This document shows positions 61,604-64,000 of a stretch of DNA of 64,000 nt, piece after piece (within the stretch, counting starts at the first letter, position 1; each line of letters begins with the position of its first letter). The position numbers were made by a program, and so were the translations under genes. This DNA is from Prorocentrum cordatum (taxonomy: Eukaryota > Sar > Dinophyceae > Prorocentrales > Prorocentraceae): the NCBI GenBank assembly GCA_963575745.1, contig CAUYUJ010014632.1, positions 126,001 to 190,000 of the forward strand. Direction: 5' to 3'. Below the pieces are notes generated by a model that ran no database searches, was not told where the DNA came from, and saw only the letters and a list, made by a program, of their open reading frames with translations.

Positions 61604-61950
61604 CACTGGCGGAGTTTCTCTGGGGCGTCCAAGAAGAGGGGGTGCGGCCAGAAGGGGGGGGAGGGGGCTGACTGTAGGAACCCTAAAATGAGGAGCGAGG
61701 CCCCATTTTATCCAGAAGTTCAAAACTTCGATTTGCCATCGAAAGCCTGAGGAACACATGAGGCAAACTGCGAAACAATTAAGGAGCACGGGGCCCTTCC
61801 CCAGCGAAGAGGGTTCCTTCTTCGGCGCCCCGACTGTATGGCCCCCGCCTAGATATCCTCCCTCACACGTCGATCGGAGGAAGTAGGCAAACACATGAGG
61901 CAAAACGGCGGATGAAGTAGGATTGGGTTCCGGCCCTCACAGAGGAATCC

Positions 61951-62166
61951 CCACACGCGGCAGAATCAGAGCGATTCTTGAAGTAGGAGGGCGCTCGGCG
62001 TAGAGTGGGATCTTGGAGAACCCAAACCAATCATACTTCCGACGGCCGACGGGCAGCCATCGCCCCCCTTGGGAGGAGGATCCAGGGCAAGGAGAGGCAG
62101 GGTCCCTGCGCAGGCAGGGCGACCGGGGGCACGGCGACGAGGACGGCAGCCTGGCACAGGGCATAG
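61951..62166 (+). repeat. 216-bp tandem unit 1, empty insertion site
   Basis: CCACACGCGGCAGAATCAG, GATTCTTGAAGTAGGAGGGC, CGACGGGCAGCCATCGCC and CGCAGGCAGGGCGACC are repeated in unit 2. GAAGTAGGA is uninterrupted here. Confidence 0.85.
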
Positions 62167-62560
62167 CCACACGCAGCTGAATCAGATCGACTCTTGAAGT
62201 ATCAGGGGGGCGTAAGACCCGGGTACAGGGGACTCGGAAATCCCCGACGAGGTCGTCAAAAAAATGACGAGGCCGAGCCTGCATTTTGACGAGGCCTCCC
62301 GCTGCAGACATCCCACGAAACTCCTCCTCGTCAAAATCCGAGTCGTGGTCGTCAAAAAACGATGGCGAACCCGAGTCCTGGCAAACCCGGGTCTTACGCT
62401 CCCCCGAAAGTAGGAGGGCGCTTGAACGACCGGCGGGCAGTCATCACCCCCTCTAGAGGAGGATCCGGGGCAAGGAAAACATGGTCCTCGCGCAGGCAGG
62501 GCGACCAGGAGCACCGCGACGAGGACGGGGCCCAGGGGCACGCAAAGAAGGAAGCACACA
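62167..62560 (+). repeat. 216-bp tandem unit 2, interrupted by an insertion
   Basis: CCACACGCAGCTGAATCAG to CTTGAAGTA (62201), then the 206-bp insertion, then AAGTAGGAGGGCGCTTGAAC, CGGCGGGCAGTCATCACC and CGCAGGCAGGGCGACCAG. Confidence 0.85.
62202..62407. mobile_element. 206-bp MITE with 5-bp duplication AAGTA and an empty site alongside
   Basis: The ends TCAGGGGGGCGTAAGACCC and GGGTCTTACGCTCCCCCGA are inverted repeats. Further inward GACGAGGTCGTC words pair more loosely. AAGTA lies at 62197-62201 and 62408-62412 and occurs once at the matching point of tandem unit 1 (61981-61985). No ORF. Confidence 0.92.
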
Positions 62561-62664
62561 AACCCCAGGATTCCCAACACTTTGCAGTCTGTGTCTGGGC
62601 GTTGCCGCCCAGCCCACTCCCCATTTTTGTAAAAGATTTTCCTGGGAGCCGAGGATTCCTTGTG
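62520..62664 (-). repeat. 165-bp dispersed repeat, diverged copy
   Basis: GGGGCCCAGGGGCACGCAAA, CCCCATTTTTGTAAAAGATT and CCTGGGAGCCGAGGATTC keep the family order. Confidence 0.5.
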
Positions 62665-62667
62665 CCA

Positions 62668-62868
62668 GTTGGCCGTGGTGGTCGTGGGTCGTGGTCATGG
62701 CCGTGGTCATAGTCGTGGCCCTGGCCCTGGCCCTGGCCTTGGCCGTGGCCCTGGGCGTGGCCGTGCGGCCGTGGCCGTGTGGCCGTGGCCGTGTGGCCGT
62801 GGCCGTGGCCGTGGCCGTGGCCGTGGCGGCCGTGGCCGTGCCGTGGCCGTGCCGTGGCCGTGCCAGTG
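62668..62868. repeat. (GTGGCC)n hexanucleotide array
   Basis: GTGGTCGTGG, then CCTGGCCCTGG, then GTGGCCGTGGCC units to about 62866. Confidence 0.9.
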
Positions 62869-63304
62869 TGCACTTGCCCCTCCCGTGGCGAGGACGGCAG
62901 GGCCCCTGCCTGGCCGACGCCCCGCCCGCGCGCCGCTCCCCGCCCAGCGCGGCCGGAGCGGCGGCACCCCCCGCAGGTCACGGAACGGGATCGACCAAGG
63001 AGAGGGCCCCCTGTGGCCCCTTTTGGGAGGGGACCCGAGCCAGAGCGCGTTTCTTTGTTCTCGGCGATGCTGGGCATCATCGGGAGGGGGAGGGGCCAAG
63101 GGGGGGATATACTGTAACGCCTCCCCCCCGCCACGGCGGCAGTGCCCGGAGCGCGCGCTGGGGGGGGGGGGAGGGGCGCTGCTACGTCATAGGGGGGGGG
63201 GAGGGAGGGCTGGGTGCTGCAATTCCCATGTTGCCCCAAGCAATAGAGAACCACGCTCCTAGAAGGGCCACCCGCATCAGGGACAGGGGGTCTGTTCTGC
63301 AGGT
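62869..63304. other. GC-rich spacer with G-runs
   Basis: G-runs at 63160-63172 and 63191-63201. No gene. Confidence 0.25.
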
Positions 63305-63420
63305 GTCTCGAAGCAAACCGCCCAGAGAATTTGTTCCCTGATGTGAAGACGGGGAACCTCAATGAGGCCACGCATTCACTGTGGTATTAGGGTTAGGTGT
63401 TCTTGTGTTCTCGATGACCC
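63305..63420 (+). repeat. Dispersed repeat shared with 27433-27545
   Basis: GAAGACGGGGAACCTCAATG, GAGGCCACGCATTCACTGTG and GTATTAGGGTTAGGTGTTCT align with the 27.4-kb copy. Confidence 0.65.
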
Positions 63421-63599
63421 CCGGTCGCCTAACTTCGCGCATCGCGCCCCGCGAGGCGAGGCGCTCGAGCATCGTCGCGCCCTCGTGCCGCTGCCCTGGA
63501 GAAGCGCTGGTCGCCCTCGTGCCGCCGCCGCCGCCTCCAGCCCAAGCGTAAATTTGTGCTCGCGCCGGTCGCGCTGGTCCCGGCAGCGGGCCGTGCTGC

Positions 63600-63800
63600 C
63601 CGGCGAAGGGGGGAAGAGGCTCGGCGGCGAGTCCGGGGGGGGATCGCGAAGGGGCGGGCCTGCTCAGAAGGCTCGGAGGTCCCTCGGCCTCCTGAGACGT
63701 GTCCCGAGCCTCCCCCGCAGAGTAGAAGAAACTCTCCGAAGGCGCGAGGGCTTCGGAGAAGTCCCGCCGCCTTCTGAGAAAGCCTTCTCCTTAAGCCTGC
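63600..63800. repeat. Dispersed repeat related to 20171-20372
   Basis: GAGTCCGGGGGGGATCGCGA, GCTCAGAAGGCTCGGAGG and CTTCTGAGAAAGCCTTCTCC resemble the 20.2-kb element. Confidence 0.4.
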
Positions 63801-64000
63801 CGCCGACTATCGGCCAAACTACATCCCTGGACCCCCTCCCGGGGTCTATCCGGCGCGGCCGTGCACCATAGGATCGAGGTTCGGGGCTCCCAGCGCCTGA
63901 ACACGGCCCCCACAGAGGCCGAAACCAATGAAGAACCGCCTCGAGCCTCGGAGCTCGAACCTCGAAGCACTGCCCCCACAGAGGCCGAAGCCTACGAAAG
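63801..64000. other. Unassigned edge sequence
   Basis: CCCCCACAGAGGCCGAA occurs at about 63908 and again near 63971, a 63-bp direct repeat of CACGGCCCCC/CACTGCCCCC context. Nothing else is identified before the window ends. Confidence 0.3.

Noticed and set aside
1-64000. tRNA, rRNA, spliced-leader genes, bacterial operons or promoters
   Set aside because: No cloverleaf, rRNA core word, spliced-leader 22-mer, or Shine-Dalgarno plus tightly packed gene layout was found by reading; a covariance-model search would be needed to exclude decayed tRNAs.

Overview
The window looks like repeat-rich intergenic DNA from a large, GC-rich eukaryotic nuclear genome. A dinoflagellate is the best guess. The reasons are a non-LTR reverse transcriptase followed by C-terminal zinc fingers, very long CCT/GGA arrays, dense short inverted-repeat elements and almost no ordinary genes. 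The assignment is inference: no spliced-leader relic, rRNA, tRNA or recognisable host gene is visible.

The only convincing protein-coding region is a retroelement at about 52.1-55.7 kb. It is 5'-truncated, sits between two CCT microsatellites and carries an RT reading frame with a YADD box and three Cys/His fingers. A second, protein-like frame of about 240 residues overlaps the end of that frame, and its stop codon overlaps an ATG (ATGA) in the RT frame. A non-coding tail ends in a short CTAAGGT repeat.

The rest is a layered set of repeats. 0-9 kb: mostly unassigned DNA, degenerate CCAAGAGG minisatellites, the first locus of a 90-bp satellite, a CAGCCT array and a 72-bp tandem repeat. 9-25 kb: many short elements with terminal inverted repeats, several with clear target-site duplications, plus large CCT/GGA arrays. 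25-32 kb: the main 90-bp satellite (about 1.2 kb), an 83-bp tandem repeat and a CCCT/CCT array. 32-45 kb: further MITE-like elements, some nested, and a 650-bp element whose interior is an expanded CTC microsatellite. 45.6-47.2 kb: a higher-order GAT repeat with a period near 72 bp. 48-52 kb: nested foldback elements and a third 90-bp satellite locus. 55.7-64 kb: dispersed 165-bp repeats, more inverted-repeat elements, and a tandem duplication with one empty and one filled insertion site.

No set of genes works together here. The biology visible is transposition and repeat expansion: at least six non-autonomous families can be defined by termini and flanking duplications, with no transposase for any of them. 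Most long open frames cross microsatellites or satellites and are open only because the repeat period is a multiple of three.
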